A stretch of 64,000 nucleotides of DNA from Calothrix anomala FACHB-343 (GTDB taxonomy: Bacteria; Cyanobacteriota; Cyanobacteriia; Cyanobacteriales; Nostocaceae): positions 1 to 64,000 of the forward strand of contig NZ_JACJQG010000017.1 of the NCBI RefSeq assembly GCF_014696435.1. Reading direction: 5' to 3'. The translations under genes were made by a program, and so were the position numbers. This document shows positions 1-8,347 of the stretch, piece after piece; within the stretch, counting starts at the first letter, position 1; each line of letters begins with the position of its first letter. Under the pieces are notes generated by a model. That model saw nothing but the letters and a program-made list of their open reading frames with translations. It made no database searches and was not told the DNA's origin.

Positions 1-102
1 TAGTAGGTAAGGTCACCTGTAGATTACAGGTTAATAGGCTCTATGTGGAAGTGCAGTAATGCATGTAGCAGAGGAGTACTAACAGACCGAGGGCTTGACC
101 TC
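1..102 (+). rRNA. rrl: 23S ribosomal RNA, 3' end only
   Basis: The first ~100 bases match the conserved 3' end of bacterial 23S rRNA, including the GAGTACTAACAGACCGAGG segment and the cyanobacterial ending GGGCTTGACCTC. The gene enters from outside the window, so only its tail is visible. The exact 3' end is estimated from family knowledge. It lies about 130 bases upstream of the 5S gene in the usual rRNA operon order. Confidence 0.93.
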
Positions 103-233
103 ACAAACTATTGACAATCGCGTTACTTGCAGTCTTCAGGGTTTTGAACAGGCAAGGGAGCAGGGAGCAGGGAGCAAGGGAGATTAAGATTCTTGTTTCC
201 CTCTTCCCCCCGCCCCCTGCCCCCACCAATTTT
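103..233 (+). other. 23S-5S internal transcribed spacer with heptamer repeats
   Basis: This spacer separates the 23S and 5S genes. Around 154-181 it carries a short tandem repeat with unit GGGAGCA, followed by a C-rich stretch (about 199-226) that can pair with it. Transcribed purine and pyrimidine tracts of this kind could fold back and present the precursor for processing, which is inference. No tRNA is visible in the spacer. Confidence 0.6.
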
Positions 234-351
234 TCCTGGTGTCTATTGCGCGGTGGAACCACTCTGACCCCATCCCGAACTCAGAGGTGAAACGCTGCTG
301 CGGCGACGATAGTTTGAGGGTTGCCTCCTGCTACAATAGCTCGATGCCAGG
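234..351 (+). rRNA. rrf: 5S ribosomal RNA
   Basis: A ~118-base 5S rRNA begins TCCTGG and ends CCAGG, so the 5' and 3' ends can form helix I. It contains the conserved GGAACCACTCTGACCCCATC and CGAACTCAGAGGTGAAAC segments. It follows the 23S gene in the standard operon order and is followed at once by a strong terminator. Ends are set by the terminal helix and may be off by a base or two. Confidence 0.95.
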
Positions 352-363
352 TCTATTTTTCAC

Positions 364-400
364 AAAAAGCCGCTCCTTTGTTTATTGGAGCGGTTTTTTG
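364..400 (+). terminator. rRNA operon terminator
   Basis: A perfect 7-bp stem (CCGCTCC at 370-376 with GGAGCGG at 387-393) closes a 10-base loop and is followed by six T residues. A-rich sequence precedes it, which extends the stem with A-U pairs. It is a canonical intrinsic terminator placed 13 bases after 5S rRNA, so it probably ends the whole rRNA operon. Confidence 0.93.
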
Positions 401-434
401 CTATTTTAACGATCTGTATGAGCTTTCGCACATT

Positions 435-599
435 ATGGAAACTCCATGGAAACTCCTGGCTTTGAAACCCCGTCCTAGAAAGATGGCTTTACATGGAATA
501 TACCTAACTACCGAGCAAAAACCAATATTGCGTCGGACAATTAGTTGTGTGCGGCTAGTTTTTAATAAAGCCTTGGCAGCGACAGCCAAGGCTCAATAA
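435..599 (+). pseudogene. TnpB (IS200/IS605 family) N-terminal remnant
   Basis: Translation in this frame gives a fragment resembling the N-terminal region of TnpB/OrfB proteins: a TTEQKPILRRTISCVRLVFN segment followed by KALAATAKAQ and a stop. In intact TnpB this is the first ~45 residues of a ~400-residue RNA-guided nuclease, and no RuvC domain follows here. A perfect 9-bp hairpin (569-577 with 585-593) overlaps the fragment end. It sits just after the rRNA terminator. It is best read as a decayed insertion sequence. Identification rests on the recognisable motif alone. Confidence 0.6.
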
Positions 600-720
600 T
601 TAGGCTGGCGTGATTAAATATAACTGGAAAGGGCTGTCATTTTTCATTGGTAAGGGGTTCAAGTCTATTGACGTTTTGTAATATAGTTTGGTTTATTTAT
701 ACCCGCTTACTTAAGCCAAT
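594..720 (+). repeat. Dispersed repeat, copy 1
   Basis: The core (about 594-640, containing GCGTGATTAAATATAACTGG and AGGGCTGTCATT) recurs at 39050-39163 on the same strand and, as the core only, at 23684-23730 on the opposite strand. A second conserved block (647-694, GGTAAGGGGTTCAAG through AGTTTGGTTT) is shared with the 39-kb copy. Its function is unknown; it may be a non-autonomous mobile element or the end of one. The remaining sequence up to 900 holds nothing else I can identify. Confidence 0.6.
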
Positions 721-900
721 CAAAAAAGAACAATAAATATAAAAATGCAAACAGAGAAATATTTTGTGAATCTTGTAGTACTCACTTATTTATGATTAGG
801 CGATCGCCAGAAAATCAATGCTATAAAATCTACTGTTTGCAATCTATCTAAAGTCATATCTTAAGGCAGAGATTGGTGAAACTAATTATGAATGGTAAGT

Positions 901-1155
901 TCAATCATTAATTAGATATATGAGACGAGAGAACCAATAGACAATCTCTGGATCGGAATAGGTTGTTAAGCGAGCAATTTCTCTGGCTAGCTGATATGCT
1001 TCTTCTCCCTTAGAATTATTTGCTAGCCCTACATGATTCAGTAAGGCTGCTTTCAAGTCACCATTATAAGTAGGTAAACTGTGACCTTTTGTAAACCTTA
1101 TTTGGCGAAGAATAGGATTCCAGTCAATCTTGTTTGCAGTAAGATGGGAACTCAT
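901..1155 (-). CDS. Small hypothetical protein (84 aa)
   Basis: An 84-residue open frame with an ATG start and no family I recognise. The product is soluble-looking, with no signal peptide or membrane segment. It contains a helical-looking middle (GDLKAALLNHVGLANNSKGE) and a C-terminal aromatic segment (DPEIVYWFSRLIYLIND). The Shine-Dalgarno region is A/T-rich and weak. It stands alone, divergent from the downstream oxygenase with about 290 bases of AT-rich sequence between them. It could be a genuine small gene or chance, and I give it moderate weight. Confidence 0.45.
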   Translation of the reverse strand: MSSHLTANKIDWNPILRQIRFTKGHSLPTYNGDLKAALLNHVGLANNSKGEEAYQLAREIARLTTYSDPEIVYWFSRLIYLIND

Positions 1156-1449
1156 ATTTTTTAAATTTTTTAGTTGATAATTTTAATGTATGCTCCATAT
1201 TGGATAACAACAAATATTTTTTCTTTTGATATTGATAAATATAATTTATTAAAGTAATAAACGATAAAAAGCGTTGTCTTGACATCTAATCATGTCACTA
1301 TGTGTATAAGAGGATGTAACAGTAATTGTTATTTTTAATAGCGTTATAAATTATTCGCCAGATTAGATATATCGCAATTTGAATTAAAAATTTTTGTGGA
1401 AGAGGTTACATAAAAGTTTTACAACCTACACAATGAGGAGGATTGTTAG

Positions 1450-2472
1450 ATGAACATCTCGCAAGTTGTGCAAGAAGAATTTTCGCAGGTTCCGGTAATT
1501 GATATTAGTGCGTTAGTTTCTCGAAAAGGCGATCGCCTGAAAGTTGCATCTCAAATTGGACAAGCATGTCGCCAATCTGGATTTTTCTATATTGTCGGAC
1601 ATGGTGTGGATGAAGGCTTACAGCAAAGGCTAGAACAACTCAGTCGCCAGTTTTTTGCTCAAGATTTGGAAACTAAACTAGAAATTCGCATGGCTTTGGC
1701 TGGGAAAGCATGGCGAGGTTACTTTCCGGTTGGGGATGAATTGACATCTGGTAAACCGGATCTTAAAGAAGGTATCTATTTTGGTGCGGAACTAGCAGCA
1801 GATCACCCACTGGTGAAAGCACAAACACCTATGCATGGTTCTAACTTGTTCCCCAGCAATATTCCCTTATTCCGCGAGACGGTGCTGGAATATATGGAGG
1901 CGATGACGCAACTGGGACATAAGCTTATGGCTGGGATTGCTTTAAGTTTGGGATTGGAAGAATTTTATTTTGCTGAACGTTATACATCAGATCCATTAAC
2001 GTTATTTCGGATTTTTAACTACCCGCCAGATTTATCACCGCTAGAAGGAGACAATAGGTGGGGTGTGGGAGAACATACAGACTACGGTGTTCTGACTATT
2101 CTTAAACAGGATGAATCAGGCGGATTGCAAGTGAAATCTAAATCTGGCTGGATTGCTGCGCCTCCTATTCCTGGTTCCTTTGTCTGCAATATTGGGGATA
2201 TGCTCGATCGCATGACTGGCGGTTTATATCGTTCTACACCCCATCGAGTACAAAATTTGTCAAGACGCGATCGCCTTTCATTCCCTTTCTTTTTCGATCC
2301 TAATTTTGATGTAGAAGTTCAACCCATTCCTTTAAATGAAGTAGCGATCGCTGACGATTACCAAGAACGTTGGGATGGTGCTAGCGTTCATGAATTTCGC
2401 GGGACTTATGGGGATTATGTTTTAAGTAAGGTTTCTAAAGTTTTTCCCGAGTTGCAACGGACTGTGCTGTAG
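1450..2472 (+). CDS. 2-oxoglutarate/Fe(II)-dependent oxygenase (isopenicillin N synthase-like)
   Basis: This 340-residue protein has the two-part architecture of the isopenicillin N synthase/2OG oxygenase superfamily. The N-terminal region has VPVIDIS (14-20) and the SGFFYIVGHGV motif (43-53). The jelly-roll domain has the iron ligands His209 and Asp211 (GEHTDYG) and His265 (STPHRVQN), and the 2-oxoglutarate-binding R-x-S (Arg275, Ser277). All catalytic residues are present, so it should be active. The substrate cannot be read from sequence. A strong Shine-Dalgarno (GAGGAGG, ending about 8 bases upstream) supports this ATG. The gene appears monocistronic, with a hairpin at 2555-2581 before thrC. 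Confidence 0.9.
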   Translation: MNISQVVQEEFSQVPVIDISALVSRKGDRLKVASQIGQACRQSGFFYIVGHGVDEGLQQRLEQLSRQFFAQDLETKLEIRMALAGKAWRGYFPVGDELTSGKPDLKEGIYFGAELAADHPLVKAQTPMHGSNLFPSNIPLFRETVLEYMEAMTQLGHKLMAGIALSLGLEEFYFAERYTSDPLTLFRIFNYPPDLSPLEGDNRWGVGEHTDYGVLTILKQDESGGLQVKSKSGWIAAPPIPGSFVCNIGDMLDRMTGGLYRSTPHRVQNLSRRDRLSFPFFFDPNFDVEVQPIPLNEVAIADDYQERWDGASVHEFRGTYGDYVLSKVSKVFPELQRTVL

Positions 2473-2554
2473 AAATTGACAAATTAATTCTCGCTACAAA
2501 AGCCAAAATCTTTGTCTAGCCAGGGTTGTAGTCAAAAACAAACGACTTCAGAAT

Positions 2555-2581
2555 CATACCCGACTTTTTTTATCGGGTATG
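2555..2581 (+). terminator. Hairpin between oxygenase gene and thrC
   Basis: A perfect 9-bp inverted repeat (CATACCCGA at 2555-2563, TCGGGTATG at 2573-2581) encloses a T-rich loop. It is followed by TTTGACTCG, so the U-tract is short. It may be a weak terminator for the upstream gene or a structure in the thrC leader; position alone does not decide. Confidence 0.55.
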
Positions 2582-2649
2582 TTTGACTCGTATTTGTACT
2601 CGTGTTACTATCAGGCGACAGTTGACAGACAAACAGGGAAAGCTAGGTT

Positions 2650-3954
2650 ATGACTCAGACAAAATCCGCACTCACCGAAGCCGCCACTATCTCTTTTCAA
2701 GCCTTGAAGTGTAAGGAATGTGGTGAGGAGTATGAACTGAAAGCTAACCATGTTTGTGAATTATGTTTTGGGCCTTTGGAAGTCAAGTATGACTACAATC
2801 TGCTACGCAATACTGTCACTAGAGAAAAAATTCAAGCTGGCCCTAATTCCATTTGGCGCTACCGTCCCTTTTTGCCTGTTGCAACTGATAATGTAATTGA
2901 TGTGGGAACTGGGATGACTCCCTTAGTGCGTTCTCACCGTCTGGCGCGTCGTCTGGGTCTAAATAAGCTTTATATTAAAAACGATGCTGTGAATATGCCC
3001 ACCCTCAGCTTCAAAGACCGGGTGGTGTCTGTCGCTTTAACAAGAGCTAGAGAATTAGGTTTTACGACAGTTTCTTGTGCTAGCACTGGTAACTTGGCTA
3101 ATTCCACAGCCGCGATCGCAGCTCACGCTGGTTTAGATTGCTGTGTATTCATCCCCGCAGATTTGGAAGCTGGGAAAGTTATGGGTAGCCTGATTTACAG
3201 CCCCACATTAATGGCTGTAAAAGGTAACTACGATCAAGTCAATCGTCTCTGCTCGGAAGTAGCTAATACACATGGATGGGGTTTTGTCAATATTAACCTC
3301 CGCCCCTACTATTCAGAAGGTTCTAAGACATTAGGGTTTGAAGTAGCTGAACAATTAGGTTGGGAATTACCAGACCATATCGTTGCGCCCCTAGCATCTG
3401 GTTCCTTGTTTACAAAAATTTATAAGGGATTCAAAGAATTTGTTGAAGTTGGTTTAGTAGAAGATAAGAAAGTCCGGTTTAGTGGCGCGCAAGCTGAAGG
3501 TTGTTCGCCTATCGCCCAAGCATATAAAGAAGGACGGGACTTTATCAAGCCAGTTAAACCTAATACGATTGCGAAATCGATTGCGATCGGTAACCCAGCA
3601 GATGGTGTTTATGCTGTGGAAATAGCTAACAAAACCAACGGTAATATCGAATCTGTTAATGATGCAGAAATCATTGAAGGTATCAAGCTATTAGCAGAAA
3701 CTGAAGGTATATTTACAGAAACTGCTGGCGGTACCACCGTTGCCGTGCTGAAAAAATTAGTAGAAGCTGGCAAAATAGATCCAGATGAAACTACTGTGGT
3801 ATATATCACTGGCAATGGTTTGAAAACCCAAGAAGCTCTTCACGGCTATATTGGCGAACCTTTGACAATTGATGCCAAACTCGACAGCTTTGAAAACGCA
3901 CTAGAGCGTTCGCGGACTCTCGATCGTTTGGAATGGCAGCAAGTACTCGTTTAA
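2650..3954 (+). CDS. thrC: Threonine synthase
   Basis: Threonine synthase converts O-phosphohomoserine to threonine with pyridoxal phosphate, the last step of threonine synthesis, in the cytoplasm. The 434-residue product starts with a zinc-ribbon-like segment with paired cysteines (Cys21/Cys24 and Cys36/Cys39). The PLP lysine follows in PTLSFKDR (Lys122), then a phosphate-binding STGN motif (145-148). The length fits the cyanobacterial enzyme. It starts with ATG, preceded by GGGAAAGC. A MoaD/ThiS-like gene follows 73 bases downstream on the same strand and is probably co-transcribed. Such pairing is known for PLP enzymes that use protein thiocarboxylates, so a sulfur-transfer side role is conceivable but unproven. 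Confidence 0.93.
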   Translation: MTQTKSALTEAATISFQALKCKECGEEYELKANHVCELCFGPLEVKYDYNLLRNTVTREKIQAGPNSIWRYRPFLPVATDNVIDVGTGMTPLVRSHRLARRLGLNKLYIKNDAVNMPTLSFKDRVVSVALTRARELGFTTVSCASTGNLANSTAAIAAHAGLDCCVFIPADLEAGKVMGSLIYSPTLMAVKGNYDQVNRLCSEVANTHGWGFVNINLRPYYSEGSKTLGFEVAEQLGWELPDHIVAPLASGSLFTKIYKGFKEFVEVGLVEDKKVRFSGAQAEGCSPIAQAYKEGRDFIKPVKPNTIAKSIAIGNPADGVYAVEIANKTNGNIESVNDAEIIEGIKLLAETEGIFTETAGGTTVAVLKKLVEAGKIDPDETTVVYITGNGLKTQEALHGYIGEPLTIDAKLDSFENALERSRTLDRLEWQQVLV

Positions 3955-4027
3955 AGGATAAAGGTTAAATAGTTTAACTTCACCTTCCATCCTTGATATT
4001 TCATATCTCACACTTCATACTTCAACT

Positions 4028-4303
4028 ATGTCTGTAACAGTTTTAGTTCCCACTGCTCTTCAAAAATTTACCGATAACCAAGCTGTCCTAGAATGCACTG
4101 GTAGTAACATCGCAGAATTATTTGATTCTCTAGAGACTGTTTGTCCTGGAATTAAATCCCGCTTGTGTGATGAAACAGGCGCACCACGGCGATTTTTGAA
4201 TTTATATGTCAATAGCGAAGATATTCGCTTTTTGGATGGGACAGCTACAACTCTCAAAGATGGCGATGAAGTTAGTATTGTCCCTGCTGTGGCAGGTGGT
4301 TGA
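4028..4303 (+). CDS. MoaD/ThiS-family sulfur carrier protein
   Basis: This 91-residue ubiquitin-like protein ends in the Gly-Gly tail (PAVAGG) that E1-like enzymes adenylate and convert to a thiocarboxylate. A GDEVSIVP segment just before the tail matches the last strand of the MoaD/ThiS fold. The family delivers sulfur for molybdopterin, thiamin or, in CysO-type proteins, cysteine. It lies 73 bases after thrC and probably shares its transcript, rather than sitting with moa or thi genes. That context suggests an amino-acid-linked carrier, which is inference. A strong terminator follows at 4335-4370. Confidence 0.88.
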   Translation: MSVTVLVPTALQKFTDNQAVLECTGSNIAELFDSLETVCPGIKSRLCDETGAPRRFLNLYVNSEDIRFLDGTATTLKDGDEVSIVPAVAGG

Positions 4304-4334
4304 TAGCGAGAAGTTGTATATTTGTTAAATATAT

Positions 4335-4370
4335 ATACAAGCGTGCCCTAACAGCACGCTTGTATTGTTT
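4335..4370 (+). terminator. Terminator after thrC and sulfur-carrier gene
   Basis: A perfect 12-bp stem (4335-4346 with 4354-4365, ATACAAGCGTGC and its complement) with a 7-base loop is followed by TGTTT. It lies 31 bases past the sulfur-carrier stop codon. It would close the thrC transcript. Confidence 0.8.
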
Positions 4371-4427
4371 CATACCATGTGGTTAAGCTTTTTAGGGGTC
4401 ACTATGGACTGAAACTGCGATCGCCGA

Positions 4428-5840
4428 TCAACTGGCGAGAATTTTTTGCAGTTTTTGTTTAATTTCTATATGTCTTTGTACGCCTTCAAAAGCATAGCGA
4501 TTATAACCATTGCGCTGAATGATTTCTTCTAAATAGCGAACTCGTGCTTCAGAAGTGGGATGAGTACGCAGGTAAGCTGGAGTACTTTGTCCTTTTTCTT
4601 GTTGTTTGAAAGTCACAAATAAGTTGCGTAAACCATCAGCCGCATAACCAGCAGCAGCTAATACACGAGTGCCAATAATATCAGATTGAGTCTCGTTTTG
4701 ACGGCTATAATCTAGACTTGCTAAAGTAGAAATCAGATTGCCAAAAGGTATGATTTGCCCTACATTAGCAAGTAAATTGGCATTGGTAATTCGCTGAAAT
4801 CCATGAGATAAAACTGCATGACCAATTTCATGTCCTAATAATCCTGCTAATTCTGCTTCTGAGTTAGCAGCCATAATTGCTCCGGTGTTGATAAATACTT
4901 TGCCACCAGGGAGAGCAAAAGCATTAAGAGAATTGTCTTTAACTACGTTAAATTCATATTTAAAATCAGCCCGCCCCATCAAATTAGCAATATCATTACC
5001 AATACGGCTGACATATTCTAAAATACTTGGGTCATCTATCAGAGGTAATTGCTGTTTATAAGCAGCAGCAACTTGTGCCCCCATAGCAGATTCACCTTGA
5101 AGCATCAAAGGAGCAAGTCGTACAGCTTGGTTAGCTCCATCACCTGTGAGAATCCCAACAACTGCACCCACAACTCCTTGGAAGATAATTTGTTCGTTGA
5201 GCTTGCTACGAAAGCGATTAAAGTTCTTATCTGCAATGCTAGCAAACTCCGTCGCTTCTGGATGTTGAGGATAAACAATCGCAAATTGACGAGCAATAAT
5301 AGAAGCTTCCAACCATTGATCGTTTTCTTCCTGAGCTTTGATTAAAGCTTTATTTAACTCTACAGAATCAGGGAAGGTTGCCACTCCCCTCTCTAGAATG
5401 GGAATTACATCTTTTTGATCGCCGTACTTCTTAGAAGCTTCAGCATACAGTGCATACGCAGGGACAAATTCCGGCTGTTTTTCTAACAGCATTTTGAGCG
5501 GTACAAAAATTTTACTCGTTAGTCCCTGTTGCATTCCCTCGGTGGCATTACGCCAGTATACCCGACCTGCTCCTGAAAGTTGTTCAGGATCAGTAATGGC
5601 TTTAGGAATGCTATTAGCTGTGGCTGTTTCTTTAGCAAATGGAGGTTTGGCTTGGCGATAGAGTTTTTCCGCACCTGCGGTATTTCCTGCAAGGTAAAGT
5701 TCATCTGCTTTGGTTAAAGTTTGCAATCGGTTAGCTATATTAGAATTTTGTGCAGAAGAAATTATGGGTACTAGTAAGTTTAGACAGAGAAATAAAACTG
5801 CACCAACCACCACCCATAAAAATTTGTGGAATTTTTTCAT
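4428..5840 (-). CDS. M48-family zinc metalloprotease, exported, with TPR-like N-terminal part
   Basis: From the ATG at 5840 the product is 470 residues. It begins with a lysine-rich signal peptide/hydrophobic segment (about 6-30) ending near SSAQ. The middle (about 40-200) looks like helical TPR-type repeats. The C-terminal peptidase domain has the zinc motif HEIGH (His337, Glu338, His341) and a downstream Glu383 in the YSRQNETQSD segment, the usual third ligand of M48 enzymes. It resembles BepA/YfgC-type envelope quality-control proteases, though with the TPR-like part N-terminal rather than C-terminal. An alternative GTG start nine bases upstream is less likely, because AAGG lies 8 bases before the ATG. 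Cell-envelope location is predicted. Confidence 0.88.
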   Translation of the reverse strand: MKKFHKFLWVVVGAVLFLCLNLLVPIISSAQNSNIANRLQTLTKADELYLAGNTAGAEKLYRQAKPPFAKETATANSIPKAITDPEQLSGAGRVYWRNATEGMQQGLTSKIFVPLKMLLEKQPEFVPAYALYAEASKKYGDQKDVIPILERGVATFPDSVELNKALIKAQEENDQWLEASIIARQFAIVYPQHPEATEFASIADKNFNRFRSKLNEQIIFQGVVGAVVGILTGDGANQAVRLAPLMLQGESAMGAQVAAAYKQQLPLIDDPSILEYVSRIGNDIANLMGRADFKYEFNVVKDNSLNAFALPGGKVFINTGAIMAANSEAELAGLLGHEIGHAVLSHGFQRITNANLLANVGQIIPFGNLISTLASLDYSRQNETQSDIIGTRVLAAAGYAADGLRNLFVTFKQQEKGQSTPAYLRTHPTSEARVRYLEEIIQRNGYNRYAFEGVQRHIEIKQKLQKILAS

Positions 5841-5873
5841 TGATAGCACCTTGATAGTTTATTAGTTTGAAAA

Positions 5874-5904
5874 TGGGCATGGGGCATGGGGCATGGGGCA
5901 TGGG
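5874..5904. repeat. Heptamer tandem repeat (GGGGCAT)
   Basis: Four head-to-tail copies of a GGGGCAT heptamer lie just upstream of the protease gene. A second heptamer tract (unit TTGACTG, about 5965-5987) follows. These are the short tandemly repeated repetitive sequences typical of heterocystous cyanobacteria. Confidence 0.85.
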
Positions 5905-6037
5905 AAAGAGAGATTTTCATGTTTGGTTGTGGGTTTTTCCCATGCGGGGCTAGCTTGAAAAGAGTGTTGACTGTTGACTGTTGACTGGGAAGAGATATTT
6001 TTATGTTTTTGACAAATAGTTGTAACCCTATTGAAAA

Positions 6038-8242
6038 TTACAATCCGGGAATTTTGGGAACTTGACGCAGAATCCCCGGAATGGGATTTTTAAAACCTGG
6101 AATAACAGATTCAACCACATTCAAAATATTGGAAACTTGTGCCGCACGATAAGCAAATTCACTGTATCCTGTAAAGCCGACATCAAAGATACAACCATCT
6201 AATAAACTTGCATCAACTCTCGCATTAAGACATTGCGATCTCGCATCCTCAAGTTGTGCAGGAGATAGCATATCTAGTGTCAGGTAGGCATCAGGAAAAG
6301 CTTTATCTGTAAAAGTTGCTGTGGATTGAGCTTGTCCATAGTCAAATAGAGATTCTTCCTGACTGACTCGCCAACTATTACCGAAATCTTTATTTAATTT
6401 ATCAAGGTAGATTTTCTCCAGTTCACCTAATGGAATCCGAATTGGTGATACACGCTCAATTAATTGGCGAACATCTCCATAAGTTGATTTAGAAGGGAGA
6501 ATATCTCCACTACGGAACCGTAAATCATCATTAACATTACCGTTAACATTTCCCAGCAAACCCACCATTTGATTGGCTTGAGATTCTAGAACAAAAGGAA
6601 AGACATCCATGTATTTAAACTGTCCACGGCTATAAATTGTGATGGCAACTTTCTCACCTGTAGACCACTCAACTACATAGTTGCTATCATTTTGTTTATG
6701 AATTACCCCACCTCCTGGTAGAGATAAGGAATCACCTTCTACAACAGTAGGTTTTCCATTAATTCGTAGGGGGGTATCAGTATTGGAATCTGGGAAATCT
6801 TTTGAGTAAAAAGCTACACGATTCTTGCCAACTTTCATCGCCACTGCACTGTTGAGAGAAAGGGATTTGTTCACCGCAGATTGACGGGTTTGGACTTCAA
6901 AAATACCATCAGTTGATTTTGCGAGGATGAATTCTCCGACTGTTTGAAAACTGTATCTGTGTCCGTCGAAGGTTATGAGGTGAGGATCGCCGTAACTTGT
7001 ACCTTTGACTGGCTTTCCTGTTCTATCTTGGGGTTTTTCTTCCGGTTCTTTAGAGTAGATTGCGATCGCTGATGGAATACCAATCCTGATTTTAAAGCGA
7101 TCGCCTTTAAGGAGGATATCTTGACCCCAGGTCAGAAGTAAACTTCCAGCTCCATCTAACTGAGCAATTGATGTCGCCCCAAAACTTGTTAATGTATCTC
7201 TAGCTTGCTTCAGAGTTGCTGAATTACTAGAGAAAAACAAGACTGTACTACCTTGAGCATTACCATTTCGGATTCCGACGAAAGTTCGCCCTCCTGGAAT
7301 AGGTTTTTCATCTGGAGGTTTTGGAGCATAAGGAGCATAAAGACCAATAAAATTTGGACATTTGCTAGTATCTTTAAAAGCTTGAGCAACATCATCTCGA
7401 ATAGAGGCTGTTGTTGAGTCAAAACAGAATGCTCGGTGAGCAAAATTAGAGTCGATTTTCTGAGGGTTATATTCCTGAATTATTTTTCCCTCAGTTCTTA
7501 GTCCCAGAGGGATGATGCGTTCGCCATCGACTAATATATTTCCGATGGTAACGTCTGATTTTCCATCAATAGTACTAAAAAATGTCCCATTTACCATCGC
7601 TCTCAACTTTAAGCCTTGTCTGTTAAGGTTCTCAATTTCATTATGTTCATTGAGAAAATAATCAGGGTTTTTAGCTTTAATGGTATTATTTTTGGTTATT
7701 GGCCCAGTCAAGTTAAAAAGTTTAGCTTTACTCAGATCTACTGTGGTTATATATGATGATTCTTGAGAGTAGAGACATACGCCATTGGCAGATTGGTAGA
7801 GACTAAAGCCATTAACTTTATCTTGACAAGGAGAATCTGATTTAGAAGCCTGAGTTTGAATTGGTGATTTGAGGGAATCTTGGCTTGAGTCTTGCGGTAA
7901 AACTGCCGGAGAATTATTCTTAGGTACATTACTAGGCTGGGGGTTCTGCTGCCGAACACGAGGAATTTGTGCGAGTTCTGAAGGCACAGCTAGTTGAGAG
8001 TTATAAAACTGAATCTCACTACCTACTCTATTATCGACAACTTGCATGATAGAGTTAGTACTTGAATATGTGTCAGCAGCATTTGCTTTGCCAGTATCAT
8101 GCAAAAAAGTGTTGGAAATTGGTGAGTTTAAGGTAATAATTCCACATATAAATATTAGAATATTATTTATAAAAAATTTTTCATTTATAGCAATTGCAAA
8201 GCTAATAAATCCAATGATTAATGGACGAATATACTTGATCAT
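6038..8242 (-). CDS. Secreted phosphodiester glycosidase (NAGPA/DUF2233) fused to a von Willebrand D domain
   Basis: This 734-residue protein has hydrophobic N-terminal segments (about 7-45) consistent with export, then a Ser/Pro/Gln-rich linker (about 85-135). Residues ~160-395 carry NAGPA-type phosphodiester glycosidase features: AMVNGTFFS (215-223), GGRTFVGI (317-324) and QLDGAGS (361-367). Residues ~413-575 are a von Willebrand factor D domain: GDPHLITFDG (418-427), then GEFIL, and later GLLGNVNGNVNDDL, close to the classical GLCGNxNGN motif. Few cysteines are present, so vertebrate-style disulfide multimerisation is unlikely. The C-terminal ~150 residues are unassigned. It is probably an exported surface or extracellular-matrix enzyme. 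It heads a minus-strand run of exported proteins. Confidence 0.85.
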   Translation of the reverse strand: MIKYIRPLIIGFISFAIAINEKFFINNILIFICGIITLNSPISNTFLHDTGKANAADTYSSTNSIMQVVDNRVGSEIQFYNSQLAVPSELAQIPRVRQQNPQPSNVPKNNSPAVLPQDSSQDSLKSPIQTQASKSDSPCQDKVNGFSLYQSANGVCLYSQESSYITTVDLSKAKLFNLTGPITKNNTIKAKNPDYFLNEHNEIENLNRQGLKLRAMVNGTFFSTIDGKSDVTIGNILVDGERIIPLGLRTEGKIIQEYNPQKIDSNFAHRAFCFDSTTASIRDDVAQAFKDTSKCPNFIGLYAPYAPKPPDEKPIPGGRTFVGIRNGNAQGSTVLFFSSNSATLKQARDTLTSFGATSIAQLDGAGSLLLTWGQDILLKGDRFKIRIGIPSAIAIYSKEPEEKPQDRTGKPVKGTSYGDPHLITFDGHRYSFQTVGEFILAKSTDGIFEVQTRQSAVNKSLSLNSAVAMKVGKNRVAFYSKDFPDSNTDTPLRINGKPTVVEGDSLSLPGGGVIHKQNDSNYVVEWSTGEKVAITIYSRGQFKYMDVFPFVLESQANQMVGLLGNVNGNVNDDLRFRSGDILPSKSTYGDVRQLIERVSPIRIPLGELEKIYLDKLNKDFGNSWRVSQEESLFDYGQAQSTATFTDKAFPDAYLTLDMLSPAQLEDARSQCLNARVDASLLDGCIFDVGFTGYSEFAYRAAQVSNILNVVESVIPGFKNPIPGILRQVPKIPGL

Positions 8243-8347
8243 TACTGCTTAAAACTATAAAACATATTTAATAAAGATACAATAAATAACTTATTTTATA
8301 GTCAGGCGATATGATATTGACTTTAAAATTCAGTGCTAGTTTTGGGA

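Noticed and set aside
401-589. Minus-strand open frame opposite the TnpB remnant
   Set aside because: It overlaps the plus-strand fragment with TnpB-like residues and its own translation has no recognisable family, so it is a shadow.
2555-2581. T-box or other riboswitch before thrC
   Set aside because: Only a simple hairpin is visible. The conserved features of a T-box or amino-acid riboswitch are absent.
5049-5345. 98-codon plus-strand frame inside the protease gene
   Set aside because: It lies entirely antisense to a well-supported M48 gene with no independent motif.
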